Below are positions 1 through 5,592 of a DNA stretch of 11,083 bases, one piece after another. This DNA is from Bacteroidales bacterium UBA1223 (GTDB lineage: Bacteria > Bacteroidota > Bacteroidia > Bacteroidales > P3): the NCBI GenBank assembly GCA_002309155.1, contig DBXB01000044.1, positions 1 to 11,083 on the forward strand, in the 5' to 3' direction. The notes under the pieces are model-generated. The model did not search any database. It was given only the letters and a program-made list of their open reading frames with translations, and was not told the DNA's origin. The translations under genes and the position numbers were made by a program. The stretch's first letter is position 1. The number at the start of each line of letters is the position of its first letter.

Positions 1-21
1 AGGTCGCCGCCAATTTTTTAT

Positions 22-51
22 AAAGGGAACCGATTCCGGTTCCCTTTTTTT
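22..51 (+). terminator. Rho-independent terminator of an off-window plus-strand gene
   Basis: An 11-bp perfect stem (22-32 with 37-47) closes a 4-nt loop, and the T run continues through 45-51. The T tract lies on the right, so it ends transcription coming from the left edge on the plus strand. A TAA at 21-23 could be the stop codon of that gene, but only about 20 bases of it would be in view, so no CDS is called. Confidence 0.85.
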
Positions 52-100
52 ATTCCCCGTTCTGTCGTGATTCTGTTATCACAAAGAGATTCCTCATGAT

Positions 101-140
101 AAATTAAAAGGGAACTATCGGATAGTTCCCTTTAATTTAA
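101..140 (-). terminator. Terminator of the L7/L12-like membrane protein gene
   Basis: A 12-bp stem (107-118 with 122-133) has a very tight loop and is flanked on both sides by A/T runs that extend the pairing imperfectly. Read on the minus strand the stem is followed by CTTTTAATTT, so it most likely ends transcription of the minus-strand gene whose stop codon is at 230. It can also act on plus-strand transcripts. Its AAAGGGAAC stem base is the same as that of the terminator at 22-51. Confidence 0.75.
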
Positions 141-160
141 AACCAAAAGAGTTGGGTGTT

Positions 161-202
161 TTCAGTCGTAATTCCTTTGAACAGTATTGAGGATCGACTG
201 AA
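161..202. repeat. Short inverted repeat downstream of the L7/L12-like gene
   Basis: TTCAGTCG (161-168) is the exact reverse complement of CGACTGAA (195-202), with 26 bases between them. It lies 28 bases past the stop codon of the minus-strand gene and before its terminator, so it could fold in the 3' untranslated region. Only 8 bp pair, so chance is a real possibility. Confidence 0.3.
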
Positions 203-229
203 CGCTATGTCTGATATTATTAATCTTTA

Positions 230-631
230 CTATTTGTCGCCTTCGACAATGTCGATAGTCGCGCCGGTGGCTCCAAATACTGTTACAAAGTCCTCACCGT
301 CTTGCTGTGTTACACCACGCAACATGATGCAGGGAGCTGACTTGATGACTTTCTTTGCCAGCAATGAGTTGTAACCATTGATGCGGCATAATTCTTTTTT
401 CAACGCTTTGGGGTTGGGACCGGCGGAGGTGAGTTGAACATTGTAGGGTCCGTTCTTGAAATTGGGCACGGAAACCCTGATTACCTCGATGATGATAATT
501 ATCAACTTGATTAATTTCCAAGCAATCCAAATAAGACCCAGAAATACTGCCAGAGTTTTGCCTACTGCGGCAATTGCATTGTTGTCGGAGCCTCCGATAC
601 CGCTCCATAACCATCTGAAAAATCTGTCCAT
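230..631 (-). CDS. Membrane-anchored protein with ribosomal L7/L12 C-terminal-like domain
   Basis: The protein has 133 residues. After a short polar N-terminus (1-22) comes one strongly hydrophobic segment, about residues 25-51, with a run of five isoleucines, read as a single transmembrane helix. Residues 63-130 align without a gap to the C-terminal domain of ribosomal protein L7/L12 as I recall it from E. coli: YNVQLTSAGPN matches FDVILKAAGAN, and KSAP, GV and the closing GAT-IDIV match ESAP, GV and GAEVEV at equal spacing. In L7/L12 this domain contacts translation factors. The L7/L12 N-terminal dimerisation domain is absent, so this is not the ribosomal stalk protein. The conserved lysines of the factor-binding helix are only partly kept. 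Its role is unknown. The ATG at 631 is chosen because a TAAATTTG -7 box lies about 50 bases upstream and the hydrophobic segment follows directly. It stands alone, divergent from the lipoprotein gene. Confidence 0.82.
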   Translation of the reverse strand: MDRFFRWLWSGIGGSDNNAIAAVGKTLAVFLGLIWIAWKLIKLIIIIIEVIRVSVPNFKNGPYNVQLTSAGPNPKALKKELCRINGYNSLLAKKVIKSAPCIMLRGVTQQDGEDFVTVFGATGATIDIVEGDK

Positions 632-682
632 AATGTTGTTTTTAAGGTTTGTAGTTATTCGTTTTTTATTTTTTCACTACTG

Positions 683-690
683 CAAATTTA
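683..690 (-). promoter_or_regulatory. -7 promoter box (TAAATTTG) for the L7/L12-like gene
   Basis: On the minus strand 690-683 reads TAAATTTG, a full match to the Bacteroidetes -7 consensus TAnnTTTG. It would put the transcript start near 676 and give a leader of about 45 nt before the ATG at 631. The -33 region, about 20 bp further upstream, shows only TGGG rather than TTTG, so that half is weak. Confidence 0.5.
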
Positions 691-716
691 CACATTTTCA
701 GTTACTGAGTCCCAGT

Positions 717-748
717 TTTGGCGTTTAATGAAATAATTTTTACGTATT
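717..748 (+). promoter_or_regulatory. Candidate Bacteroidetes promoter for the lipoprotein gene
   Basis: TTTG at 717-720 is followed after 20 bp by TACGTATT at 741-748. This spacing fits the Bacteroidetes -33/-7 arrangement, and the -7 box keeps the TA and part of the TTTG. The transcript start would be near 755, giving a leader of about 27 nt that is A-rich (AAAGAGAAAAATAATT) just before the ATG, as is usual in this phylum. Confidence 0.4.
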
Positions 749-781
749 GACGTTTTTTTTACTTTAAAGAGAAAAATAATT

Positions 782-1183
782 ATGAAAAAGATTGGATTGT
801 TATTTATTTTGTTTGCATCGGTGTTCTTCACTTCTTGCCTCGACGACCGACATTATTATCCTGAAGCTTTGGTTGGTTCGTGGGTAAGTCTGTCGAATGC
901 CAAGGACAATGCCCTCTCTCTTACTTTCTATGGTGATTTTGTGGAGGTGAAGAATGGTTCATGGGATTACAGACCATTCGTCGCTGATGAGTATTGGAGG
1001 TACTATATGACCAGAGATTCGGTTTTGCATATCTATCGCAATGAATATGACTATTCTGACGATGAATGTGAGACGGAAAGCTATCAGTTGGATCTAAGTT
1101 TCAGCGACTCATACAACACTCTGACACTCTGGTATGATCCGCCATTCAGTTCTGTACGTAAATATACGTTTATCAGACGTTGA
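782..1183 (+). CDS. Small lipoprotein of unknown function
   Basis: The protein has 133 residues. It has a lipoprotein signal peptide (MKK, hydrophobic core 5-16, lipobox FTSC with the lipidated Cys at 19), so the mature protein is about 115 residues. The residues after the cysteine are Leu-Asp-Asp. In Bacteroidetes, acidic residues next to the lipid-modified Cys are part of the lipoprotein export signal, so a cell-surface location is plausible. The mature part is rich in Tyr, Trp and Asp, with alternating patterns typical of beta strands. 'LVGSW' at 30-34 resembles the first strand of small lipocalin-like Bacteroidetes lipoproteins, but this is too short to assign a family. A 124-bp gap holding a micro-repeat array separates it from the next gene on the same strand, and co-transcription is possible. 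No function can be given. Confidence 0.85.
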   Translation: MKKIGLLFILFASVFFTSCLDDRHYYPEALVGSWVSLSNAKDNALSLTFYGDFVEVKNGSWDYRPFVADEYWRYYMTRDSVLHIYRNEYDYSDDECETESYQLDLSFSDSYNTLTLWYDPPFSSVRKYTFIRR

Positions 1184-1228
1184 CAATTCATTAAGAAATA
1201 ATCAAATAATAAGGTATAATGATATTCG

Positions 1229-1304
1229 AACCCTTTAACCTTTAAACCCTTTAATCCTTTAACCCTTTTTAACCCTTTAAACCCTTTAACCTTTTTAAAC
1301 CCTT
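1229..1304 (+). repeat. Degenerate A(2-3)C(2-3)T(3-5) micro-repeat array
   Basis: Nine units of the form AA(A)CC(C)TTT(TT) run head to tail, beginning near 1229, 1237, 1244, 1253, 1261, 1271, 1279, 1288 and 1297, with a unit length of 7-10 bp. The fifth unit has AATCC-type variation nearby (1253). The array stops three bases before the ATG of the TIGR04076 gene at 1308, so it would occupy the leader of that transcript where an A-rich ribosome-loading region would be expected. A related array lies at 6368-6395. Confidence 0.85.
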
Positions 1305-1307
1305 AAT

Positions 1308-1607
1308 ATGTACGATGTGAAGATAACTGTTATCCGCAAGGCTGATTATGATGATCTTCAGCGACTCTATGAAAATCCTATAGAGCATACCTGTGATGTG
1401 GAGGAAGGGCAGACATGGATTAGTCACGAAGGTCAGAAACCTGAGGGCTTCTGTGAGAGTGCGTGGGGCTCAATGGAGTTCTTTGTGAAAGAGCTGGCCA
1501 GTGGAGGCGGTGACTTTTATGACGGATGGATGAAGAATCCATATTCGGCAATGATTAGTTGCAATGACGGTTTTCGTCCCGTCAGTTTCCTGCTAGAGCG
1601 TGTCTAG
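1308..1607 (+). CDS. TIGR04076-type small protein of unknown function
   Basis: The protein has 99 residues and no signal peptide or membrane segment, so it is probably cytoplasmic. It opens with YDVKITVIRK, carries EEGQTWI (32-38), then KPEGFCESAW (44-53), and ends with a CNDGFRPVSFLLER block (85-98). This order matches the TIGR04076 family as I remember it (a 'VkItVlkk' start, a 'kPegFC.wAW' centre and a 'C.DGlRPV.FklE' end). The three cysteines (29, 49, 85) sit at family-conserved places and could bind a metal or act in redox, but no activity is established. The gene is bracketed by two micro-repeat arrays: one ends three bases before the ATG, and the TAG stop at 1605-1607 belongs to the first CTAG unit of the other. 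The start is the only ATG that keeps the conserved N-terminus. Confidence 0.85.
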   Translation: MYDVKITVIRKADYDDLQRLYENPIEHTCDVEEGQTWISHEGQKPEGFCESAWGSMEFFVKELASGGGDFYDGWMKNPYSAMISCNDGFRPVSFLLERV

Positions 1608-1652
1608 ATTCTCTAGAGATTCTAGAAATCCTAGATTTTCTAGGGCTTCTAG
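1604..1652. repeat. CTAG micro-repeat array with exact 9-bp period
   Basis: CTAG begins at 1604, 1613, 1622, 1631, 1640 and 1649, exactly nine bases apart each time. The units read CTAGATTCT, CTAGAGATT, CTAGAAATC, CTAGATTTT, CTAGGGCTT and CTAGG. The base before each CTAG is always T or C. A further CTAG at 1593 lies in the coding region, off phase by two bases. Because nine is a multiple of three, all six TAGs are in frame with the upstream gene, the first being its stop codon. A sister array with the same period lies at 6313-6353. Confidence 0.9.
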
Positions 1653-1670
1653 GTAATTGAAATAAATAAT

Positions 1671-1702
1671 ACCAGGCGGTTCAGTGAACCGCCTGGTGTT
1701 TT
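1671..1702. terminator. Bidirectional terminator between convergent genes
   Basis: A perfect 12-bp GC-rich stem (1671-1682 with 1686-1697) closes a 3-nt loop. It is followed on the plus strand by GTTTTATT and flanked on the left by AATAAATAAT, which becomes a T-rich tail on the minus strand. It lies 63 bp past the stop of the TIGR04076 gene and 71 bp past the stop of the ribonucleotide reductase gene, so it can serve both converging transcripts. Confidence 0.88.
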
Positions 1703-1768
1703 ATTATATCGACTGTCGTTGAATTATATTAAGACAGTCTGTTTTTTTTTAGTGGTACTGCCAATAGA

Positions 1769-4519
1769 TTAGCTGCACTTGCTCCATCCGCAGTTGGTGC
1801 AATGCTTGCAACCTCCGCTATATACCACGCTCTTCTGTCCGCAGTCTGGGCATACCTCGTCGGTTGTCGTACCGTCCTTGATGTAGCGTCTCAAGGCACG
1901 TGCCACGCCATTCTTCCATGTGGTGATAGTGTCTTCGTCGAAGGTAAGTTTTGAAATCAGATCCACCACATTAGGTATTGGCATACCGTGACGAAGGATG
2001 CCACTTATCAGTTTTGCGTAGTTCCAATATTCTTGTTTGAAGGTGCGTGATAGACCCTCGATGGTGACTTTATAGCCGTCGGGGTCAAGGAATTGGAAGT
2101 CGTAGCGGGCATGTTCGTCGCCTTGCTCTTTTACACGAATAACCCATCCTTTCTCGACAGTTGCGGGTAGCAGGAAGTTGGCGGCACGTCCGGTGAAGAT
2201 TTCATACGGGCGACCTTCATACATTCCTACCACAGCAATCCAGTCCTCTTTGTTGTTCTTGAAACGCAGGATTTCGGCGTCCAGTTTCTTGGGGCGTTTC
2301 GGAGCCTTGGTCTCAGCGAACTGAGAGCTCTCCTGTTCGTCGTTGTGGACAAGCACGCCATGACGGGAACCGTCACGATAGATGGTGCATCCCTTGCATC
2401 CCGACTTCCACGCAGTCTCGTAAATCTCACGAACCACTTCTTTTGTTGTCTCTTTGGGTATATTGACGGTCACGCTGATTGAGTGGTCGACCCATTTCTG
2501 GATGGCGCCTTGCATCTTGACTTTCGAGACCCAGTCGATGTCGGCAGAGGTGGCTTTGTGGTACGGTGACTTCTCAATAATCTTCTGCAGGTCGGCGTCT
2601 TTCATAGCCATGACCTCTTCGGCATTGTATCCGTTGACCTTGAGCCAGTCGATGAATTTAGGGTGAAATACGTTGTACTCTTCGAAATAGTCGCCGCTTT
2701 GGTCCTGAACGACTTTCTGTTTTGAGGAGTCTTTGTCGTTGGGGTTGATTTTCTTGCGACGTTTGTAGGACACCAGAAATACAGGTTCTATTCCCGATGT
2801 CGTCTGGGTGCAGATACTCACCGTTCCTGTCGGGGCTATTGTCAGCATGGCGATATTGCGTCTTCCTGAGGCAAGCATGTCGGTATAGAGCTCAGGATCC
2901 GCTTCGGCGATACGCTGGATAAAGGGGTTGAGTTTCTCCCTGTTGGCGTCATAAATCGGGAAACATCCACGTTCTTTAGCCATTATCACTGACGAGCGGT
3001 AGGCAGAGCAGGCTAATGTGCGTTGGACAGAGACAGCGAACTTGGTTGCCTCGTCGGTTCCGTAGCGTAGTCCCAGGGCAGCCAGCATGTCGCCTTCAGC
3101 GGTAATGCCGAAGCCGGTGCGACGGCCTTCAAGACATTTCATCTTGATGTTGAGCCAAAGATTCTTCTCTACCGATTTTATCTCGTCACTTTCAGGGTCA
3201 GCGTCAATCTTGTTCAAGATCTGCTCTACTTTCTCGAGTTCAAGATCTATCAGGTCGTCCATCAGTCGCTGACCCATGATGACATGTTTCTTGAACAATT
3301 CGAAGTCGAATTCGGCCTTTGGGGTGAAGGGGTTCTTCACATAGCTGAAAAGGTTGATGGCCTGCAGACGACAACTGTCGTAGGGGCACAGCGGTATCTC
3401 TCCGCAGGGGTTGGTGCTCACCGTCTTGTATCCACAGTCGGCATAGCAGTCGGGTACAGATTCGCGGATTATGGTATCCCAGAACAGCACGCCGGGTTCG
3501 GCACTCGACCATGCGTTGGCGATGATCTTGTTCCACAGAGCCCTTGCGTCAATCTCTTTCTTCACTATAGGTTTGTTGCTGTCTATAGGATACTGCTGAA
3601 CGAAAGGTTTGCCGGACATCACGCAGTTCATGAACTCGTCGGTTATCTTGACAGACACATTGGCTCCGGTTATTTTGCCTTGCTCCAGTTTTGCGTCGAT
3701 AAAATGCTCTGCATCGGGATGCTTGATGGAGATGGACAGCATCAGTGCTCCGCGTCGGCCACCCTGAGCCACCTCACGGGTTGTGTTAGAGTACCTTTCC
3801 ATGAATGGGACGATGCCGGTAGAAGAGAGGGCACTGTTTTTTACAGGGCTTCCTCCAGGACGGATATGACTAAGGTCGTGACCTACTCCGCCACGGCGTT
3901 TCATAATCTGTACCTGCTCCTGGTCAATCTTCATGATTCCTCCATAGGAGTCGCTGTTGCCACTGTTGCCGATTACGAAACAGTTGGAGAGAGAGACCAC
4001 CTGGAAATTGTTGCCGATTCCTGACATGGGACTACCCTGGGGAACGATATAGCGGAAATCTTTCAATAGACCATAGATCTCCTCTTCGCTCATTGGGTTG
4101 GGATATTTCTTCTCGATACGTGCGAATTCGGATGCGATTCTGTGGTGCATCATGTCGGGATTCAGTTCAAAGATATCCGTTCCGTCCCTCAGTGCGTATT
4201 TGTTCATCCAGACGTTGGCGGCCAGTTCGTCACCATGGAAGTACTCTGTCGACGACTTCATGATCTCTTCCGTGGTATACGTGGTGAGCTCTTTCTCTTT
4301 TTTCATAACCGGTGTGCTTGCTTTTTTTGATGGTGCTTCTTCAGATGTGTGCTTATTTTTGGCGGGTTGGCAGATTGCGTCATCCGTCTCTTCTGTGTTT
4401 TGTAAGTCTTTGGATTCTAATTTTTTGGCGGTAGAGGAGACTTTCCCTTTGCCTTTTTTCTTCTGGGGCTTGGGAGGTGTCGGTTCTCCGAAATCTAGAA
4501 ATAAATCAGTGCTTTCCAT
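1769..4519 (-). CDS. nrdJ: Adenosylcobalamin-dependent (class II) ribonucleotide reductase
   Basis: This 916-residue enzyme reduces ribonucleotides to deoxyribonucleotides in the cytoplasm, using coenzyme B12 to make the thiyl radical. The 10-stranded-barrel motifs are complete: SLSNC with redox Cys180, the RRGGVGHDLS block (208-217), Asn370-Pro-Cys372-Gly-Glu374 with the radical Cys372, redox partner Cys383 eleven residues later (as in class II enzymes), and the phosphate-binding APTGT (562-566). After a GCKGCTIYRDGSR segment (707-719), the C-terminal part (about 745-916) ends in Cys890, 893, 904, 907, 910 and 915, a TSCPD/zinc-ribbon-like tail that probably relays electrons from thioredoxin. 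Residues 1-75 are a Lys/Ser/Glu-rich low-complexity extension. Class II enzymes that I know start near residue 78, and Met72 (codon at 4306-4304) is an alternative start. No separate NrdB is visible, as expected for class II. No cobalamin riboswitch was found in the 230 bp upstream. Confidence 0.95.
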   Translation of the reverse strand: MESTDLFLDFGEPTPPKPQKKKGKGKVSSTAKKLESKDLQNTEETDDAICQPAKNKHTSEEAPSKKASTPVMKKEKELTTYTTEEIMKSSTEYFHGDELAANVWMNKYALRDGTDIFELNPDMMHHRIASEFARIEKKYPNPMSEEEIYGLLKDFRYIVPQGSPMSGIGNNFQVVSLSNCFVIGNSGNSDSYGGIMKIDQEQVQIMKRRGGVGHDLSHIRPGGSPVKNSALSSTGIVPFMERYSNTTREVAQGGRRGALMLSISIKHPDAEHFIDAKLEQGKITGANVSVKITDEFMNCVMSGKPFVQQYPIDSNKPIVKKEIDARALWNKIIANAWSSAEPGVLFWDTIIRESVPDCYADCGYKTVSTNPCGEIPLCPYDSCRLQAINLFSYVKNPFTPKAEFDFELFKKHVIMGQRLMDDLIDLELEKVEQILNKIDADPESDEIKSVEKNLWLNIKMKCLEGRRTGFGITAEGDMLAALGLRYGTDEATKFAVSVQRTLACSAYRSSVIMAKERGCFPIYDANREKLNPFIQRIAEADPELYTDMLASGRRNIAMLTIAPTGTVSICTQTTSGIEPVFLVSYKRRKKINPNDKDSSKQKVVQDQSGDYFEEYNVFHPKFIDWLKVNGYNAEEVMAMKDADLQKIIEKSPYHKATSADIDWVSKVKMQGAIQKWVDHSISVTVNIPKETTKEVVREIYETAWKSGCKGCTIYRDGSRHGVLVHNDEQESSQFAETKAPKRPKKLDAEILRFKNNKEDWIAVVGMYEGRPYEIFTGRAANFLLPATVEKGWVIRVKEQGDEHARYDFQFLDPDGYKVTIEGLSRTFKQEYWNYAKLISGILRHGMPIPNVVDLISKLTFDEDTITTWKNGVARALRRYIKDGTTTDEVCPDCGQKSVVYSGGCKHCTNCGWSKCS

Positions 4520-4567
4520 AGTGAAAAGGTTATTTAATACACAAACACAAAAGGTTATAGGATGCCG

Positions 4568-4617
4568 TTATTTGTCAATTGCACTGCTAAATTACATATA
4601 AGAATCCTTATTTGTCA
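4568..4617. repeat. Two direct copies of TTATTTGTCA upstream of nrdJ
   Basis: TTATTTGTCA occurs at 4568-4577 and again at 4608-4617, 40 bp apart (about four helical turns). A near-inverted copy, TGACAATAA, lies at 4674-4682. ATGCCGTT at 4562-4569 is also mirrored by AACGGCAT at 4655-4662. They lie in the promoter-side gap of the reductase gene and could be an operator, but the region is AT-rich and the copies are short. Confidence 0.3.
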
Positions 4618-4684
4618 TTATGCTTTATTGTGAATTATTAACAAAATATTTAACAACGGCATTTGCATCTGAATGACAATAAAA

Positions 4685-4714
4685 TAAAGAAGAGGCCGTG
4701 CGGACCTCTTCTTT
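4685..4714 (-). terminator. Terminator of the T9SS cargo gene
   Basis: The stem AAAGAAGAGG (4686-4695) pairs with CCTCTTCTTT (4705-4714), and two further C-G pairs close the inner loop. On the minus strand the hairpin is followed by TTTATTTTATTG. It lies about 36 bp past the stop codon at 4750 and insulates the reductase gene from upstream transcription. Confidence 0.85.
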
Positions 4715-4749
4715 AATGTGATTTTTGTGAATAGCCTCGGCGGGTTACT

Positions 4750-5460
4750 CTATCTGACAATGATTTTTTTCATACGTGGGGTCGTGACACCGTCGATAAC
4801 GCCGTAGAGATACATGCCTTTGGCGAGACCCTCGAGGTCGAGGGCAAGGGTGCCGTTGCTTCCATGCAGTTCTTTCTCGACAACGCGTTTTCCAGTCATG
4901 TCATACATGACGAGCATTCCCGACTCTCCTTTGATTGAGTAGGTGATCGTTGTCTTGCCCGATGTGGGGTTGGGGTAGGATGAGAGAGAGCAGTTATCCG
5001 ATACCGACGGGTTTATGCCCAGGGTGGCGTTCTTGTTGTATACTCTCACATATACATGATTGTTGATGTCATTGTCGGCGGTGTCGTAAATCTCGACCTT
5101 GAAGAGAGCCATCTCTGCGTCCGTGGGGACATAGAAATCGATATAGGTGCTGTCGTATTCATGGTTTCCTCTCAGCAGTAGGGGAGCGGAATAGCTGCCG
5201 GTCATACATACACCGCCAGTGCATACCGAGCTTACGTTGGTGGCACTTTCATTCTGCTTCTCTACATGGATAAGGCATATCCTGTTAAAGAACTCGTTGT
5301 TAGAGAATACGGGATAGAATTTGGCTTCGTCTCCCGATGCCTTTACGCTGACGGTGTCGCCCGTGGCAAGGGGGGTGCCGTTATATGAAATGGTTATTAT
5401 CTGACTATTGGCAAAGGAAACCAAAAGTGTTAGTACTGAGAAAAATAGAATCTTTTTCAT
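4750..5460 (-). CDS. Secreted protein with T9SS type A sorting domain
   Basis: The protein has 236 residues from the ATG at 5460. A Sec signal peptide (MKKILFF, hydrophobic core to about 16, cleavage near ANS-Q at 19-20) leads to a beta-rich body. The last 75 residues or so are a type IX secretion sorting tail: YPNPTSGKTTITY (162-174), a MYDMTGKRV strand pair (185-193), then GLAKGMYLYGV (211-221) and a basic end, MKKIIVR. In this family the tail directs the protein through the T9SS pore to the surface or medium. The body has a Cys80-Thr-Gly-Gly-Val-Cys85 loop and a Cys62 in a pattern seen in other small Bacteroidetes surface proteins. No enzyme motif is seen. A TTG ten codons upstream would extend the frame, but it lies within the -7 promoter box (5488-5495), so the ATG is preferred. 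It is a single-gene unit with its own promoter and terminator. Confidence 0.88.
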   Translation of the reverse strand: MKKILFFSVLTLLVSFANSQIITISYNGTPLATGDTVSVKASGDEAKFYPVFSNNEFFNRICLIHVEKQNESATNVSSVCTGGVCMTGSYSAPLLLRGNHEYDSTYIDFYVPTDAEMALFKVEIYDTADNDINNHVYVRVYNKNATLGINPSVSDNCSLSSYPNPTSGKTTITYSIKGESGMLVMYDMTGKRVVEKELHGSNGTLALDLEGLAKGMYLYGVIDGVTTPRMKKIIVR

Positions 5461-5487
5461 GTTGTTGTGTCTTTTCTGATTATGATG

Positions 5488-5495
5488 CAAATATA
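5488..5495 (-). promoter_or_regulatory. -7 promoter box (TATATTTG) that fixes the start of the T9SS cargo gene
   Basis: On the minus strand 5495-5488 reads TATATTTG, a full match to the Bacteroidetes -7 consensus TAnnTTTG. Transcription would begin near 5481, giving a leader of about 21 nt to the ATG at 5460 and ruling out the in-frame TTG at 5490. No clear TTTG is present about 20 bp further upstream. Confidence 0.55.
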
Positions 5496-5520
5496 CAAGA
5501 AAAAAGATAATAAGTAGGTG

Positions 5521-5556
5521 TGTTTATTTGTTGAATTGTTTATTTGTTGAATTGTT
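5521..5556. repeat. 16-bp tandem duplication
   Basis: TGTTTATTTGTTGAAT occurs at 5521-5536 and again, base for base, at 5537-5552, followed by the first four bases of a third copy (5553-5556). It lies between the sirtuin stop codon (5593) and the promoter of the T9SS cargo gene. It looks like a recent slippage product. Next to it are two small hairpins (5558-5572 and 5574-5588) that might weakly terminate the sirtuin transcript, but neither has a convincing T tract. Confidence 0.85.
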
Positions 5557-5592
5557 GTCACTAGTACAGTGAGTTACATAAAATGTAAGATG

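Noticed and set aside
1180..1220. TTGACA (1180-1185) and TATAAT (1215-1220) as a sigma70-type promoter for the 1308 gene
   Set aside because: The spacer is 29 bp instead of about 17, and Bacteroidetes primary sigma factors use a different consensus.
1229..1304. CRISPR array or telomere
   Set aside because: The units are 7-10 bp without spacers and lie inside a gene-dense region, so neither interpretation fits.
3284..4024. A 246-codon open frame on the plus strand
   Set aside because: It is fully antisense to the best-conserved part of the reductase (including the radical-site region), shows no protein-family pattern, and is explained by the codon bias of the real gene.
4520..4749. Possible cobalamin riboswitch ahead of the B12-dependent reductase
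   Set aside because: I saw no B12-box-like sequence or multi-helix structure. The only strong hairpin there is the terminator of the gene at 4750.
5461..5490. Ten-residue N-terminal extension of the T9SS cargo from a TTG at 5490
   Set aside because: The TTG lies inside the TATATTTG -7 box, and the ATG at 5460 begins a textbook signal peptide.
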